Assembly: GCA_030123565.1 (NCBI GenBank)
Contig: CP126122.1
Span: forward strand, 1,065,001-1,129,000
Source of the DNA: Nitrospira sp.
GTDB taxonomy: Bacteria; Nitrospirota; Nitrospiria; Nitrospirales; Nitrospiraceae
Direction: 5' to 3'
DNA length: 64,000 nucleotides
Shown here: piece after piece, positions 51,166 to 60,354 of the stretch
Layout: the number at the start of each line of letters is the position of its first letter
Position numbering within the stretch: position 1 is the first letter of the stretch
The notes under the pieces: generated by a model
Databases searched by the model: none
What the model was told of the DNA's origin: nothing
What the model saw: the letters and a program-made list of their open reading frames with translations, nothing else
Position numbers and translations under genes: made by a program

Positions 51166-51723
51166 TCAATCTCCTTGTATATGTCTGCTGAAGAACGCCG
51201 TCCACTCTTCTAAGATTCCGAGAGACTCTGCCGTTTCTGCGATCTGGAGCAGATCGTCCGGCAGTGGGCGCCGCACTTTGAGAATCTGTTGCACATCGAG
51301 CAGATCTTGAGGCCCTCCGGCATAAAGTTTGAGCAGCACCAGTATCTGCCAGGACACGACAGGGACGGCTCGGTTTATGATCGTCAGGGTCTGAATGTGT
51401 CGGAAGATGACTTCTGTGAGGGGTGATGAAAAAATGATCAATTGGAGTGCGACAGCTTCAGACTCGACCTCGATGGACGCATGTATGACGCCTCGCAGAG
51501 GATCGTCCGGCCCCCCGGCTTCGTACCGACCGCCAAGGAATGTGGCAAGCGCCTTCGGATCTGAAGACCCCACGGCAACGACAAAATCGATATCGTGAGT
51601 GGCACGAGGCACGCCCCACGCCGACACGGCAAAGCCGCCGATCAACGCATAGGCTTGCACCATCCCGTGGACCAGGGCTGATTCAAGACGCGAGAGTATG
51701 GTGGTTAACGCTTCTTGGAACAC
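51166..51723 (-). CDS. AbiEii/MNT-like nucleotidyltransferase protein
   Basis: The 185-residue protein has the compact nucleotidyltransferase motif AYALIGGFAVSAWGVPRATHD followed by IDFVV: Gly-Gly and D-x-D form the active site. LLVLKLYAGGPQDLLDVQQIL matches the KxxAxxxRDxxD-like helix of the AbiEii family, with Gln in place of Arg. Relatives are toxins of type IV toxin-antitoxin systems or uncharacterised enzymes. Its start (GTG) overlaps the small upstream gene by 19 bp. Confidence 0.72.
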   Translation of the reverse strand: MFQEALTTILSRLESALVHGMVQAYALIGGFAVSAWGVPRATHDIDFVVAVGSSDPKALATFLGGRYEAGGPDDPLRGVIHASIEVESEAVALQLIIFSSPLTEVIFRHIQTLTIINRAVPVVSWQILVLLKLYAGGPQDLLDVQQILKVRRPLPDDLLQIAETAESLGILEEWTAFFSRHIQGD

Positions 51724-51890
51724 GCGCTATGGAAAGCGGCGGCAGCATCGGACAGGTCGAGTGCGACAAGAAGCCGCTGTTCGGGGGTGAGTCTCCGGGC
51801 TTCATCGATCTTGTGTTTCGCGAGTCGGTCTCCCAGTCTGCTCGGGCGGCGAGAACGGCTCAGGTTGGGAGCGGAGGGGTTCGCCTTCAT
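51705..51890 (-). CDS. 61-residue helical partner of the nucleotidyltransferase
   Basis: A basic N-terminus is followed by RLTPEQRLLVALDLSDAAAAF, an arrangement common in small proteins encoded directly before nucleotidyltransferase genes. It overlaps the AbiEii-like gene by 19 bp, so the two are translationally coupled. It could be an antitoxin or a chaperone-like partner. This is inference from position and composition. Confidence 0.5.
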   Translation of the reverse strand: MKANPSAPNLSRSRRPSRLGDRLAKHKIDEARRLTPEQRLLVALDLSDAAAAFHSACSKKR

Positions 51891-52113
51891 GGCGCTATTG
51901 TACAGAGAACGTGCAAGACTGTCACTAGCGGGTTGAACCAGTCGAGGTCGGCAGCCCGATTCTCCTCTTTACGGGCACGAGGCAGGTGCCTGAGACAACC
52001 GCTTTTCTGATTCAGTCCGATGACGGTCAAGTCGCCGAGCAGCGCAACGGCTCGGCTGCTTGCGTTCAAGGGACCGCCGGCGTAGAACGAGGTGTGGGCA
52101 ATGGATGTCCTCC

Positions 52114-52503
52114 ATGCGACTGTACCGGTCAGTTGGGCTCCGTCTGATCGTCCTTGGTCTCCTGCTCATGGCACTCGTGGCCTGCGACGGCACACAAACG
52201 GTGTCCCTCACCGCCGAAGACTTCCGCTTCGTGCCGGATCTTGTGCGGGTGAGCGCCTCATCGCCGATCAGCCTCTCCGTCTACAATGCAGGTCGAGAAG
52301 TACATGAGTTCGACAGTCCGATACTCCTGTACGCAGCCCAGGTACAACCGCCTGCTGTGATCACGCAATCGACCGGCCCCGGCATCCTCATCCCGCCGGG
52401 AAAATCCTTGCAGCTCGTCATGGCCCCTCCGCCGGGAACCTACCTCTACATCTGCCGGCGCAAAGGCCACGCCGACATGACCGGCACGCTGATCGTCGAG
52501 TAG
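52114..52503 (+). CDS. Cupredoxin-domain lipoprotein
   Basis: The 129-residue protein has an N-terminal signal with a lipobox (LLMALVAC, lipidated Cys). A cupredoxin-like domain follows, with a His in EVHEFDSPIL and a type 1 copper site pattern YICRRKGHADM (C-x4-H-x2-M). ATG 52114 is chosen because the signal starts there. It may carry copper or transfer electrons in the periplasm. It is a single gene with no obvious partner. Confidence 0.82.
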   Translation: MRLYRSVGLRLIVLGLLLMALVACDGTQTVSLTAEDFRFVPDLVRVSASSPISLSVYNAGREVHEFDSPILLYAAQVQPPAVITQSTGPGILIPPGKSLQLVMAPPPGTYLYICRRKGHADMTGTLIVE

Positions 52504-52633
52504 GGGGGAGGGACGTCGGAATGGACGGTGTAGCCTCACGTACTTGCGCAATGCCGATCCATGGCGCTCGATTCAGAGAAAGGAGGCCCTTCGCGCGTTT
52601 ACTTTCCTTCCCCCCGCTCGTTAGACTGGCCAC

Positions 52634-54406
52634 ATGAGTTCGGAACTGCCGATCTTTCAGCCGCCTGCTGCTCCCGCCTCGACCGATCCGGTCGAACAGG
52701 TGATGCATTATCATGTCCGGACGAAGCACCATTACAATCGCTACGCCCGCTCCCTCGGCTTTCTGGATTGGGTGAATCAACCGGATCCGTTCCGGCGTTT
52801 TCACGGGGCGCCGCTGGTGCGACTGCCGCTGTTGAAGCCGGATGAGGAACCGTTGTCGCCTGCCTATGATGCCATTTACCGGCGGGACGCAGTACCCTCA
52901 CAATCGCTGACCCTCAAGACGCTTTCGCGTTTCTTCGAGTTGGCGCTGGGGCTCTCGGCCTGGAAGAAAGCTGGAGAGTCCGAGTGGGCCCTGCGAAACA
53001 ATCCTTCGTCCGGCAACCTCCATCCGACGGAGGGCTATGTGCTGCTGCCGCCGATCGATGGCCTCGACCTCGCCACGGGCCTCTATCACTACGCGCCGAA
53101 GGAACATGGACTGGAATTACGTGCGGATTTTCCTTCTCGCGACATCGCGCGGCTGCTGGCTGCCTTTCCGCCCGACGCCTTTCTCTTCGGCCTGACCTCC
53201 GTGTTCTGGCGTGAAGCCTGGAAGTACGGCGAGCGGGCGTTCCGCTATTGCAATCACGATGTGGGCCACGCGATCGGCTCGACGCGCATCGCTGCTGCGA
53301 CGCTCGGGTGGAGGATGGTCTTGCTGGACGGGGTCGATCAAAACACCGCGGCGATGCTGTTAGGGACCCACCGCACGGCCGACTTCGGCGAGGCGGAACC
53401 GGAGCATCCGGACTGTCTCGCGGTGGTCTGGCCTGTCAAGGACGTGAGGGGGGAAGGGTTAGGGGTGAGGGGTGGGAGGGGAGAGATTCCACTGTTTCTC
53501 GATCCAAATGTCGTGAAGGATGTGGCTGTGGGGCCGTGGTATGGAACGGCCAATCGGTTGACGCACGAGCATGTGGTGCATTGGGAGATCATCGACGAGG
53601 TCGCCGAAGCTTCCTGGAAAACGGCAGTCCAGAGGCAGACGGTTCGTTTCATAGCTTTGCCGGATCACCCACCCCTTTACGCCCCACCCCTCACTCCTCA
53701 CGGCGCTCCGGCAGGCCAGATCATCCGCCAGCGTCGCAGCGCGGTCTCCTTCGATGCCCGCACGTCGATCTCGGCGGCAACATTTTTTCACATCCTGCAA
53801 CGGGTGATGCCGCAGGCCGATCAGCCGCAGTTGGATCGCCCGATACCCTGGGATCTGTTGCCCTGGGAACCGACGATTCACCTGATGTTGTTCGTGCATC
53901 GTGTGGAAGGATTGACCGCGGGACTCTATCTCTTGGTGCGTGACCGGGCGAAGCTGCCTTTGCTGCAGCAATCGATGAACCCTGAGTTGGAATGGACTCC
54001 CACTCCGGACTGTCCGGACGACCTCCCGCTCTATTGGCTCTTGCAAGGGGATGCGCAGCGCCTGGCGGCACAGGTCAGTTGTCAGCAGGCGATCGCCGGA
54101 GACAGTGCCTTTTCGCTCGGCATGGTGGCGGAATTCGAAGGCCGCTTGCGGAAGGGGGGCGCCTGGTGGTATCCACGCCTGTTCTGGGAAGCAGGTCTGG
54201 TCGGGCAGGTGTTGTACCTGGAGGCGGAGGCGGCCGGCGTGCGAGGGACCGGCATCGGCTGCTTTTTCGACGATCCGGTACATGAGATCGTGGGCATCAA
54301 GGATCTCTCGGTTCAATCGCTGTATCACTTTACGATCGGCGGGCCGGTCGAGGATCAACGGTTGATGACGCTGCCGCCGTATCATCATTTGGCCCATCGT
54401 TTGTGA
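52634..54406 (+). CDS. Tandem SagB/ThcOx-type nitroreductase-fold protein
   Basis: The 590-residue protein has two flavin-binding nitroreductase-like domains. The first (~80-270) has SEWALRNNPSSGNLHPTEGYV and YCNHDVGHAIGSTRIAAATLGW. The second (~370-590) has IRQRRSAVSFDARTSIS and the C-terminal FWEAGLVGQVLYLEAEAAGVRG with GTGIGCFFDDPVHE. SagB-type enzymes dehydrogenate azolines in RiPP pathways, but free-standing tandem forms are common and mostly uncharacterised. The linker holds two low-complexity stretches that appear inserted (see the repeats at 53444 and 53666). No cyclodehydratase or precursor lies nearby. Confidence 0.85.
   Translation: MSSELPIFQPPAAPASTDPVEQVMHYHVRTKHHYNRYARSLGFLDWVNQPDPFRRFHGAPLVRLPLLKPDEEPLSPAYDAIYRRDAVPSQSLTLKTLSRFFELALGLSAWKKAGESEWALRNNPSSGNLHPTEGYVLLPPIDGLDLATGLYHYAPKEHGLELRADFPSRDIARLLAAFPPDAFLFGLTSVFWREAWKYGERAFRYCNHDVGHAIGSTRIAAATLGWRMVLLDGVDQNTAAMLLGTHRTADFGEAEPEHPDCLAVVWPVKDVRGEGLGVRGGRGEIPLFLDPNVVKDVAVGPWYGTANRLTHEHVVHWEIIDEVAEASWKTAVQRQTVRFIALPDHPPLYAPPLTPHGAPAGQIIRQRRSAVSFDARTSISAATFFHILQRVMPQADQPQLDRPIPWDLLPWEPTIHLMLFVHRVEGLTAGLYLLVRDRAKLPLLQQSMNPELEWTPTPDCPDDLPLYWLLQGDAQRLAAQVSCQQAIAGDSAFSLGMVAEFEGRLRKGGAWWYPRLFWEAGLVGQVLYLEAEAAGVRGTGIGCFFDDPVHEIVGIKDLSVQSLYHFTIGGPVEDQRLMTLPPYHHLAHRL
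53444..53483. repeat. G-rich low-complexity tract inside the SagB gene
   Basis: The tract is built of GTGAGGGG and GGGGTGAGGG units and encodes an unusual VRGEGLGVRGGRGE linker. Its reverse complement resembles the C-rich tract at 53666-53701, so the two could form an inverted pair about 180 bp apart. Confidence 0.6.
53666..53701. repeat. C-rich low-complexity tract inside the SagB gene
   Basis: It consists of CACCCACCCC and CCCCACCCCTCACTCC-like units encoding a Pro-rich linker (PPLYAPPLTPHG). It is the approximate inverted match of the tract at 53444-53483. Confidence 0.6.
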
Positions 54407-54462
54407 AGCATGAAGTGTCCTGGACGAGATAGGCACGACGAGAGACGAGGGACAAGTCAACC

Positions 54463-55320
54463 ATGTTCAAGATCAAGAAGAAGGTTGAGAAGCCGAAGCC
54501 GCCGGTGCTGTACAACGTGATCGAAGACTATTCGGAGTTCGATGCGCCGGGCAACGTGACGGCCTGCGCCATGACCTTGCCGGAAGACGCGGCGGCCCAT
54601 GCGAAAATTTTGTCCGAGAGTTACGGGGTGCCGCTTGAGCAAATGACGTGCTTGCTCACGGAGGGCGGCGTGTATGTCTATCCTCAGGAAGGCGGCTTGC
54701 TCACGCGGGGGCTCTTTGCCTGCCGGATCGATCCCGACGGAACGACGCCGAAACAGACCTGGGTGCTGGACCTGGTGCAGTTCGCCGAGGCGGAGCAATG
54801 GGCAAGGGGGCGCGGTGTTTCGCTGGCGGAAGCCGCGTGGGAGGTCTTCCATCGGACATTGCCGGATGAACTCAAGACGAAGCTGGAGCAAAAGAACCTA
54901 GGCCTCGACTATCGGACGTTGGATCGCGCAGTGGCGAAGGGCGGCGACATCAAGTACATCGATTTTCGGAAGGACTGGTCGCCTCACTTCAAGCGGCTCT
55001 GCATCATGCCGGACGGGCGGCTGGTCGAGACCGGCGGGTTGGACGAGTTCGCGCAGTTGCACCAGATCACGGTGCCGCAGGCGAAGAAGCTGGTCGAGGA
55101 AGGCGGGACGATGGACGTGGCTGGCGGAGAGGTGCTGGCCTGTCAGATCGTCAATGGCCAGCCGGCGGTCGCGCGGTTCAGCGCCAAGAACTATGCGAAG
55201 GCCAAGGAATTGGCGGCAGAAAAAAAGCTCCACCTCATGGACGCCTTGAGCGAGGTGGCCTATAACGATGCGGGGATGATGCGGAGCTTGCAACGGAAAG
55301 AACTGGGGGGCCGGATCTAG
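54463..55320 (+). CDS. Hypothetical protein, 285 aa
   Basis: The protein is soluble and mixed in structure, with segments such as ILSESYGVPLEQMTCLLTEG, VYVYPQEGG and KYIDFRKDWSPHFKRL. Two motifs with similar spacing hint at an internal repeat (ACAMTLPEDAAAHAKILSES and ACQIVNGQPAVARFSAKNYA). No family is recognised. GAGGGA about nine nt before the ATG supports the start. It lies between the SagB-like and lipoprotein genes on the same strand. Confidence 0.65.
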   Translation: MFKIKKKVEKPKPPVLYNVIEDYSEFDAPGNVTACAMTLPEDAAAHAKILSESYGVPLEQMTCLLTEGGVYVYPQEGGLLTRGLFACRIDPDGTTPKQTWVLDLVQFAEAEQWARGRGVSLAEAAWEVFHRTLPDELKTKLEQKNLGLDYRTLDRAVAKGGDIKYIDFRKDWSPHFKRLCIMPDGRLVETGGLDEFAQLHQITVPQAKKLVEEGGTMDVAGGEVLACQIVNGQPAVARFSAKNYAKAKELAAEKKLHLMDALSEVAYNDAGMMRSLQRKELGGRI

Positions 55321-55351
55321 CCTGCTTTGTGTTTACGGTCGGAGGGCGCGA

Positions 55352-55771
55352 GTGGAAAAGCGGGACATCCTGCTCTGTGGCGTGTGCCTGATCCTCGCCG
55401 GCTGTTCAGGCCCCAAGCCGATTCTCTATCCCAACGACCACTATCGACAGGTCGGTGCGGAGGCGGCCGAATCCGACATCAAAGCCTGCATGGTCTTGGC
55501 GGAAGAAGCCGGAGCCTCTCCCAGCCAGGGGAAGACGGCTCAGGCTGCGACCGGCACGGTGGTAGGCGGAGCGATCGGCTCGGCGGCAGGAGCGGTGGGC
55601 GGGGCGATCCTCGGCCATCCGGGACGCGGAGCCATGGTCGGCGCCGCCGGCGGCGCGACGGCCGGATTCCTTCGCAGCCTGTTCAGGAAATCGCCGCCCA
55701 GCGGGGCCTATACGAATTACGTGGATCGCTGTCTGCGCGAACGTGGGTATGATCCGACGGGATGGCAGTAG
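55352..55771 (+). CDS. Glycine-zipper lipoprotein
   Basis: The 139-residue protein has a signal with a lipobox (LILAGCSG). The centre is a glycine zipper: TVVGGAIGSAAGAVGGAILG and MVGAAGGATAGFLRSL. It ends in a YVDRCLRERGYDPTGW segment typical of such proteins. It is expected in the outer membrane or periplasm and may help build the envelope. GTG start with GGAGGG nearby is used. The function beyond envelope association is not known. Confidence 0.78.
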   Translation: MEKRDILLCGVCLILAGCSGPKPILYPNDHYRQVGAEAAESDIKACMVLAEEAGASPSQGKTAQAATGTVVGGAIGSAAGAVGGAILGHPGRGAMVGAAGGATAGFLRSLFRKSPPSGAYTNYVDRCLRERGYDPTGWQ

Positions 55772-55798
55772 GGCCGACTCGCGTCCTGCGGACGAGGC

Positions 55799-56182
55799 TT
55801 ACCTGCTCCACCATTTCCTCCGAATGAACACTCCCCCCCAGGTTCCGGTCATATTGCAGACAACGTCCGACAGGGCGGCGCGACGGTTGTGTGAATAGAG
55901 TTGATAGAGTTCGACGCTACAAGAGAGCAGCAACCCGAGCAGTAGGACCTTCACCACCGACGTTCTGGTGACCGTCGCACTCCGTTGGAGATAGAGGAGC
56001 GCAAAGGGAACGTAGAGCAGGATGTTGACGGCCAGGTCGAGCCAGAATTCGAACGTGCGTAGTTCTTCGGCGGGAGGAATCCACTTCACGAATGCCCAAT
56101 GGGAATGCGCGACGAAGTCGGTGTGGTAGAGACCTGAGGCCAGGATCAGGCAGATGTAGAGAATCCACAGGAGCAACCACAT
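55799..56182 (-). CDS. VanZ-like membrane protein
   Basis: The 127-residue protein has three to four hydrophobic segments (WLLLWILYICLILASGLYH, LDLAVNILLYVPFALLYL, VKVLLLGLLLSCSVELYQL) and ends with DVVCNMTGTWGGVFIRR. The E-x2-Q-x-Y and D-x3-N-x2-G patterns match VanZ-like proteins, which include teicoplanin-resistance VanZ and many of unknown role. The length is shorter than some VanZ. It lies between a lipoprotein gene and a response-regulator gene. Confidence 0.72.
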   Translation of the reverse strand: MWLLLWILYICLILASGLYHTDFVAHSHWAFVKWIPPAEELRTFEFWLDLAVNILLYVPFALLYLQRSATVTRTSVVKVLLLGLLLSCSVELYQLYSHNRRAALSDVVCNMTGTWGGVFIRRKWWSR

Positions 56183-56218
56183 TGTCGAAGGGGTCGAGCG
56201 TGAACGAGTATGAACGTC

Positions 56219-56629
56219 TCAGCTGTGCGTGATCGTCGTGCAGGCTGATTCTAGGAGAACCTGCTGCAGGGTTTCCAGCAATATCTGTTTGTCGAACGGT
56301 TTTTGCAGATAGGCTGCAGCTCCCTTGGCTCTGGCCTTGGCTTCCAGACCGGACGTGGTTTGACCGGTTGCGACGATGATCGGAATCTGGCGTGTGTGGG
56401 TGTTCGCCCGCAGGCGATCGAGCAACATGAGGCCGTCGCCTCCAGGCAGGCCGATGTCCAGGAGAATCAGGCGGGGCTTCTCACGCAGGGCGATTCCGGT
56501 GGCTTGAATGGTATCCGCGGCGCAGAGGCAGGACAGGTTGCTGCCGTGGAGATAGGTCTTGATCAGGACCTGAAAGTCCGGGCTATCGTCGATGATGAGG
56601 AGACTGGTACGGTCCGCCGGTCCCGGCAT
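56219..56629 (-). CDS. Single-domain response regulator
   Basis: The 136-residue protein is a CheY-like receiver only: LLIIDDSPDFQVLI (acidic pair), phospho-acceptor Asp in LILLDIGLPGGDGLML, Thr in IIVATGQTT and Lys in AYLQKPFDKQIL. No output domain is present, so it should act by protein contact. Another receiver gene lies upstream on the same strand. No histidine kinase is found in the window. Confidence 0.9.
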   Translation of the reverse strand: MPGPADRTSLLIIDDSPDFQVLIKTYLHGSNLSCLCAADTIQATGIALREKPRLILLDIGLPGGDGLMLLDRLRANTHTRQIPIIVATGQTTSGLEAKARAKGAAAYLQKPFDKQILLETLQQVLLESACTTITHS

Positions 56630-56745
56630 GTCCGGACATCCTCTCGAAATGCATGTCTACATGCCTTGATCGGCCGATCCTGCTTTTTTCTGAAGGGGCG
56701 CTGCAGACAGGCGGGGGAGGGGAATCGGTGCCGGAGGTGTGCGCA

Positions 56746-57111
56746 CTACCGGTGGGAGAGTTCAGCCTCCACGGCCGTCAGCATTTCTTTGAGATCGAAG
56801 GGCTTCTCAAATGTCCGGTGGGCGCCGAAGAGCTTGGCGATCTCCAAAAAGTTTCGATCCCCTTGCGCGCCGGTCATGGCGATGATCTTGGTGTCGAGAT
56901 ATTCGCGGGTCAGCTGCAGCGTGGCTTCCAGCCCATCGACTTCCGGCATGAGCAGATCCATGATGACCAGATCGGCCTTGTTTTTTTGATAGAGACTCAA
57001 GGCTTGGCGGCCGTCCTGCGCCTCAACGACCTTGTGGCCGGCCTTCTCCAAGACCTCGCGCAGGAGGCTGCGGATGGATGCTTCGTCATCGATCACCATG
57101 ATGGTCGCCAT
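56746..57111 (-). CDS. Single-domain response regulator
   Basis: The 121-residue CheY-like receiver has IMVIDDEASIRSLL, the phospho-acceptor Asp in LVIMDLLMPEVDGLEA, Thr in IIAMTGAQGD and Lys in RTFEKPFDLKEML. As with the neighbour at 56219, no output domain is present. The two are 116 bp apart on the same strand and resemble one another, possibly a duplicated pair. Confidence 0.92.
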   Translation of the reverse strand: MATIMVIDDEASIRSLLREVLEKAGHKVVEAQDGRQALSLYQKNKADLVIMDLLMPEVDGLEATLQLTREYLDTKIIAMTGAQGDRNFLEIAKLFGAHRTFEKPFDLKEMLTAVEAELSHR

Positions 57112-57272
57112 AACGACTCCTCGGGAAGTTTCGCCTGGTTCTCGTCGGATTGATTGAATGGTGCGCAGTGGTCGGGCTCGACGGTAGGCAGCTCGACTCG
57201 TAGGGGAAGCTTACCGCCGAGGCGAACGTCTGTCCAGGAAAGAGTCGAAAGCGACGGCGTCGGTCACCCGTA

Positions 57273-60200
57273 TCATGTGGCGCCCGGTTGTCGAAACCTT
57301 CGATACAGGGCGGGGATGACGAACAGGGTAAGGGCGGTCGAGGTGATGAGTCCTCCGATCACGACCGTGGCCAGGGGGCGTTGGACCTCCGCCCCCATAC
57401 TGGTCGCCAGTGCCATGGGGAGAAAGCCCAGGCTTGCCACCAACGCCGTCATGAGCACCGGCCGCAGCCGATCCATCGCGCCCTGCACGACCGCCTGGTC
57501 GATCGGAACCCCCTCTGTTTCCAGCCGGCGGATATGGCTGACCAACACGACCGCATTGAGCACCGCGATTCCCAGGAGGGCGATGCAGCCGATGACGGCG
57601 GAGATACTGAGGGGCAGGCTCCGCAGCCAGAGGGCCAGAATCCCGCCGGAGAGGGCGAGCGGCACGTTGAGGAAAATCAGTAGGGCTGGCCGCATGTTGC
57701 CGAAGATCACCGACAACAGGCCGAGAATCAACAGGAGGGTCACGGGCACGATCAGGGCCAGCCGTCCGGCTGCCTCCTGCAGATGTTCGAACTGTCCTCC
57801 CCAGGTCAGTTCATAACCGGCGGGAAGCGTCACCGCCTTGGACACGGCGCGCTGGGCCTCCGCCACGAAGCCGCCCAAATCCCGCCCCCTGATGTTGCAC
57901 TCCACTACGATCCGCCGTTGCACATGCTCGCGGCTGACCTGCGCCGGTCCCGAGTCGATCCGAACGGCGGCCACGCGCGACAACGGAACGAGTTCTCCAT
58001 GCATGGTGGGAATCAGCAACTTGCCCAATGTGCCGGGATCGTGCGACGCGCGCTCAGCCAACCGCACGACCAGTTCGAACCGGCGGGGCCCCTGGACGAC
58101 CGTTCCGACGACCGTGCCAGCCCGCGTCGTCTGGACGAGCGCGAGCACCTCCTCTGCCGTGAGGCCGTAGCGGGCGATCTCCGCACGATCGACGATGACG
58201 CGCAACAGCGGCAACCCTGCCACCTGTTCGACCTTCACGTCCGCCGCTCCCGGTACGGTCTGGAGCGCCCGCGCCGCCCGTTCAGCCTGCTGCTTGAGGA
58301 TGTCCAGGTCAGGGCCGAAAATTTTGATGGCCAGGTCCGATCGCACGCCCGCAATCAGTTCATTGAAGCGCATCTCGATGGGTTGGGTGAAGCCGAGGTT
58401 CACACCGGGCACTTGCTCCATGATGGTCTTCTTCATCGCCTCGATCAGTCCGTCGCGTGTCCCCGCGGTGGTCCATTCCCGTTGCGGCTTGAGGATGACG
58501 AACACATCGGACATCTCGACCCCCATGACATCCGTGGCGACCTCCGGGCTGCCGGTTCTGGTGACGACTTGAGTGACTTCGGGAAAGCGACGCAGCACGC
58601 GTTCGATGTCGAGTGCGGTGGAGATGGACTCGCTCAGCGAAATGCTGGGCAATCGCCAGACTTGCACCGCGAGGTCCCCTTCCTCCAATCGAGGCACGAA
58701 CTCGATGCCCAGCCTTGCGCCCAGGCCGAGACTCACGATGAAGAGTCCCACCGCCGCCGTGACCGGCCAGACCGGCCGTGCCATCGACCATGCGAGCCAG
58801 GGTGCATAGAGGCTCCGCATCGTACGGACCACGCGCGTCTCTTCCTGACCAGGTGTGGCCCGTGCAAACCAGAATGACAGCAGCGGGGTGACCGTGACGG
58901 CGAGGAGCAGCGAGCCGGCCAGGGCCATGATGACCGTCAAGGCCATCGGGCGGAACATCTTGCCCTCGATGCCGGTCAGCGCCAGGATCGGCACGTAGAC
59001 CAGGATGATGATGCTCACGGCCAGGGTCATGGGGCGCAACACCTCGCGTCCGGCAGTCAGCACCTCCGCCGCCCGCTCCTCCTTGCTGCACAGGCTTTTC
59101 TGCGCTAAGCGGCGGAGGATGTTATCGACCATCACCACGGAGCCGTCCACCAGCAGGCCGAAGTCGATGGCTCCCAGACTCATGAGGTTGCCGGAGAGCC
59201 CGGCCTGCATCATGCCGGTGAAGGCGATCAACATCGCGAGGGGAATTGCCGAGGCCACGATGAGGCCCGCCCGCAGATCGCCGAGAAAGAGGAACAGCAC
59301 GGCCACGACGAGGAGGCCGCCCTCGAGGAGGTTGTTGCGCACCGTCGCGATGACCTTGGAGACGAAGATCGTGCGGTCGTAGTAGGGTTCGATCGTGACG
59401 CCGGCGGGCAGGGTCGCCTGGATCTCCCGCACGCGCGCCTTGACGCTGGTCACCACCTGCTGCGCGTTTTCACCGGCGAGCATCTGCACCATGCCGATCA
59501 CGGTTTCGCCCTCACCCATGGCCGTCGCGGCTCCGATCCTGAGCGCCGAGCCTTCTTTCACCTCCGCGACATCCGCAATATAAATCGGGACTCCGCCCGG
59601 TCCGTGCGCAACCACGATGCGGGCCAGGTCGTTCACCTGCGTGGCGAGGGCTTCGCCGCGAATCAACAGTTGCTCGCGCTGGTGTTCGATGTAGCCGCCT
59701 CCCGCGACGGCGTTGTTGCGCCTGAGCGCGTCGAAGATCTGCGCGAGGGACAGTTTGAAGGCGAGCAGCTTGGAGGGATCCACCACGACGTGGAACTGTT
59801 GCGGTTCGCCGCCCCAGATGTTGACCTCGACCACGCCGGGCACCGCGCGCAGTTTCATCCCGATGTCCCATTCGAGGAGGGTTCTCAGGGCCATGGGGCC
59901 GTAGCCCGGTCCCTTGACGGTGAATTGGTACACCTCTCCCAGCCCGGTGGTCAGCGGGCCCATGACCGGATGGCCGTATTCGGCGGGGATCCGTTCCTCG
60001 GCGCGCGCCAACCGTTCCGCGACGAATTGTCTGGCCCGGTAGATGTCCGTCCGGTCGTCGAAGATGGCGGTGACGACGGACAGTCCGTAACGTGAGACGG
60101 AACGAAGTTCGCGCAGCGCCGGCAATCCGTTCAGGGACGCTTCGATGGGGAAGGTCACGAACTGCTCGACCTCGACCGGCCCCAACGCCGGAGCGCGCGT

Positions 60201-60347
60201 GAGGACTTGGACCTGGACCGGTGTCAGGTCTGGAACTGCATCGATGGTGAGGTGGGCGAATGACCAGAGGCCCGAAGCCATCACCACCATGATCGCGACC
60301 AGGGTGAAAAATCGATAGCGGAGTGAGAAGGTCAGGAGGCGCTCCAT
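57273..60347 (-). CDS. Heavy-metal RND efflux transporter (CzcA-like)
   Basis: The 1024-residue inner-membrane pump has 12 membrane helices and two large periplasmic loops. The N-terminus is typical of CzcA/CusA (MERLLTFSLRYRFFTLVAIM, HLTIDAVPDLTPVQVQV). The TM4 motif is GAIDFGLLVDGSVVMVDNIL (~394), a DFG-x3-DG-type signature that points to divalent cations (Zn/Co/Ni) rather than the Cu/Ag CusA form. The last conserved acidic position is Asp instead of the usual Glu. GVRSDLAIKIFGPDLD lies in the periplasmic docking loop. It forms a tripartite system with the two genes upstream. Confidence 0.95.
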   Translation of the reverse strand: MERLLTFSLRYRFFTLVAIMVVMASGLWSFAHLTIDAVPDLTPVQVQVLTRAPALGPVEVEQFVTFPIEASLNGLPALRELRSVSRYGLSVVTAIFDDRTDIYRARQFVAERLARAEERIPAEYGHPVMGPLTTGLGEVYQFTVKGPGYGPMALRTLLEWDIGMKLRAVPGVVEVNIWGGEPQQFHVVVDPSKLLAFKLSLAQIFDALRRNNAVAGGGYIEHQREQLLIRGEALATQVNDLARIVVAHGPGGVPIYIADVAEVKEGSALRIGAATAMGEGETVIGMVQMLAGENAQQVVTSVKARVREIQATLPAGVTIEPYYDRTIFVSKVIATVRNNLLEGGLLVVAVLFLFLGDLRAGLIVASAIPLAMLIAFTGMMQAGLSGNLMSLGAIDFGLLVDGSVVMVDNILRRLAQKSLCSKEERAAEVLTAGREVLRPMTLAVSIIILVYVPILALTGIEGKMFRPMALTVIMALAGSLLLAVTVTPLLSFWFARATPGQEETRVVRTMRSLYAPWLAWSMARPVWPVTAAVGLFIVSLGLGARLGIEFVPRLEEGDLAVQVWRLPSISLSESISTALDIERVLRRFPEVTQVVTRTGSPEVATDVMGVEMSDVFVILKPQREWTTAGTRDGLIEAMKKTIMEQVPGVNLGFTQPIEMRFNELIAGVRSDLAIKIFGPDLDILKQQAERAARALQTVPGAADVKVEQVAGLPLLRVIVDRAEIARYGLTAEEVLALVQTTRAGTVVGTVVQGPRRFELVVRLAERASHDPGTLGKLLIPTMHGELVPLSRVAAVRIDSGPAQVSREHVQRRIVVECNIRGRDLGGFVAEAQRAVSKAVTLPAGYELTWGGQFEHLQEAAGRLALIVPVTLLLILGLLSVIFGNMRPALLIFLNVPLALSGGILALWLRSLPLSISAVIGCIALLGIAVLNAVVLVSHIRRLETEGVPIDQAVVQGAMDRLRPVLMTALVASLGFLPMALATSMGAEVQRPLATVVIGGLITSTALTLFVIPALYRRFRQPGAT

Positions 60348-60354
60348 GCAATCC

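Noticed and set aside
52634..54406. Azole-forming RiPP cluster around the SagB-like gene
   Set aside because: No YcaO cyclodehydratase or precursor nearby; tandem SagB proteins are common outside RiPP clusters.
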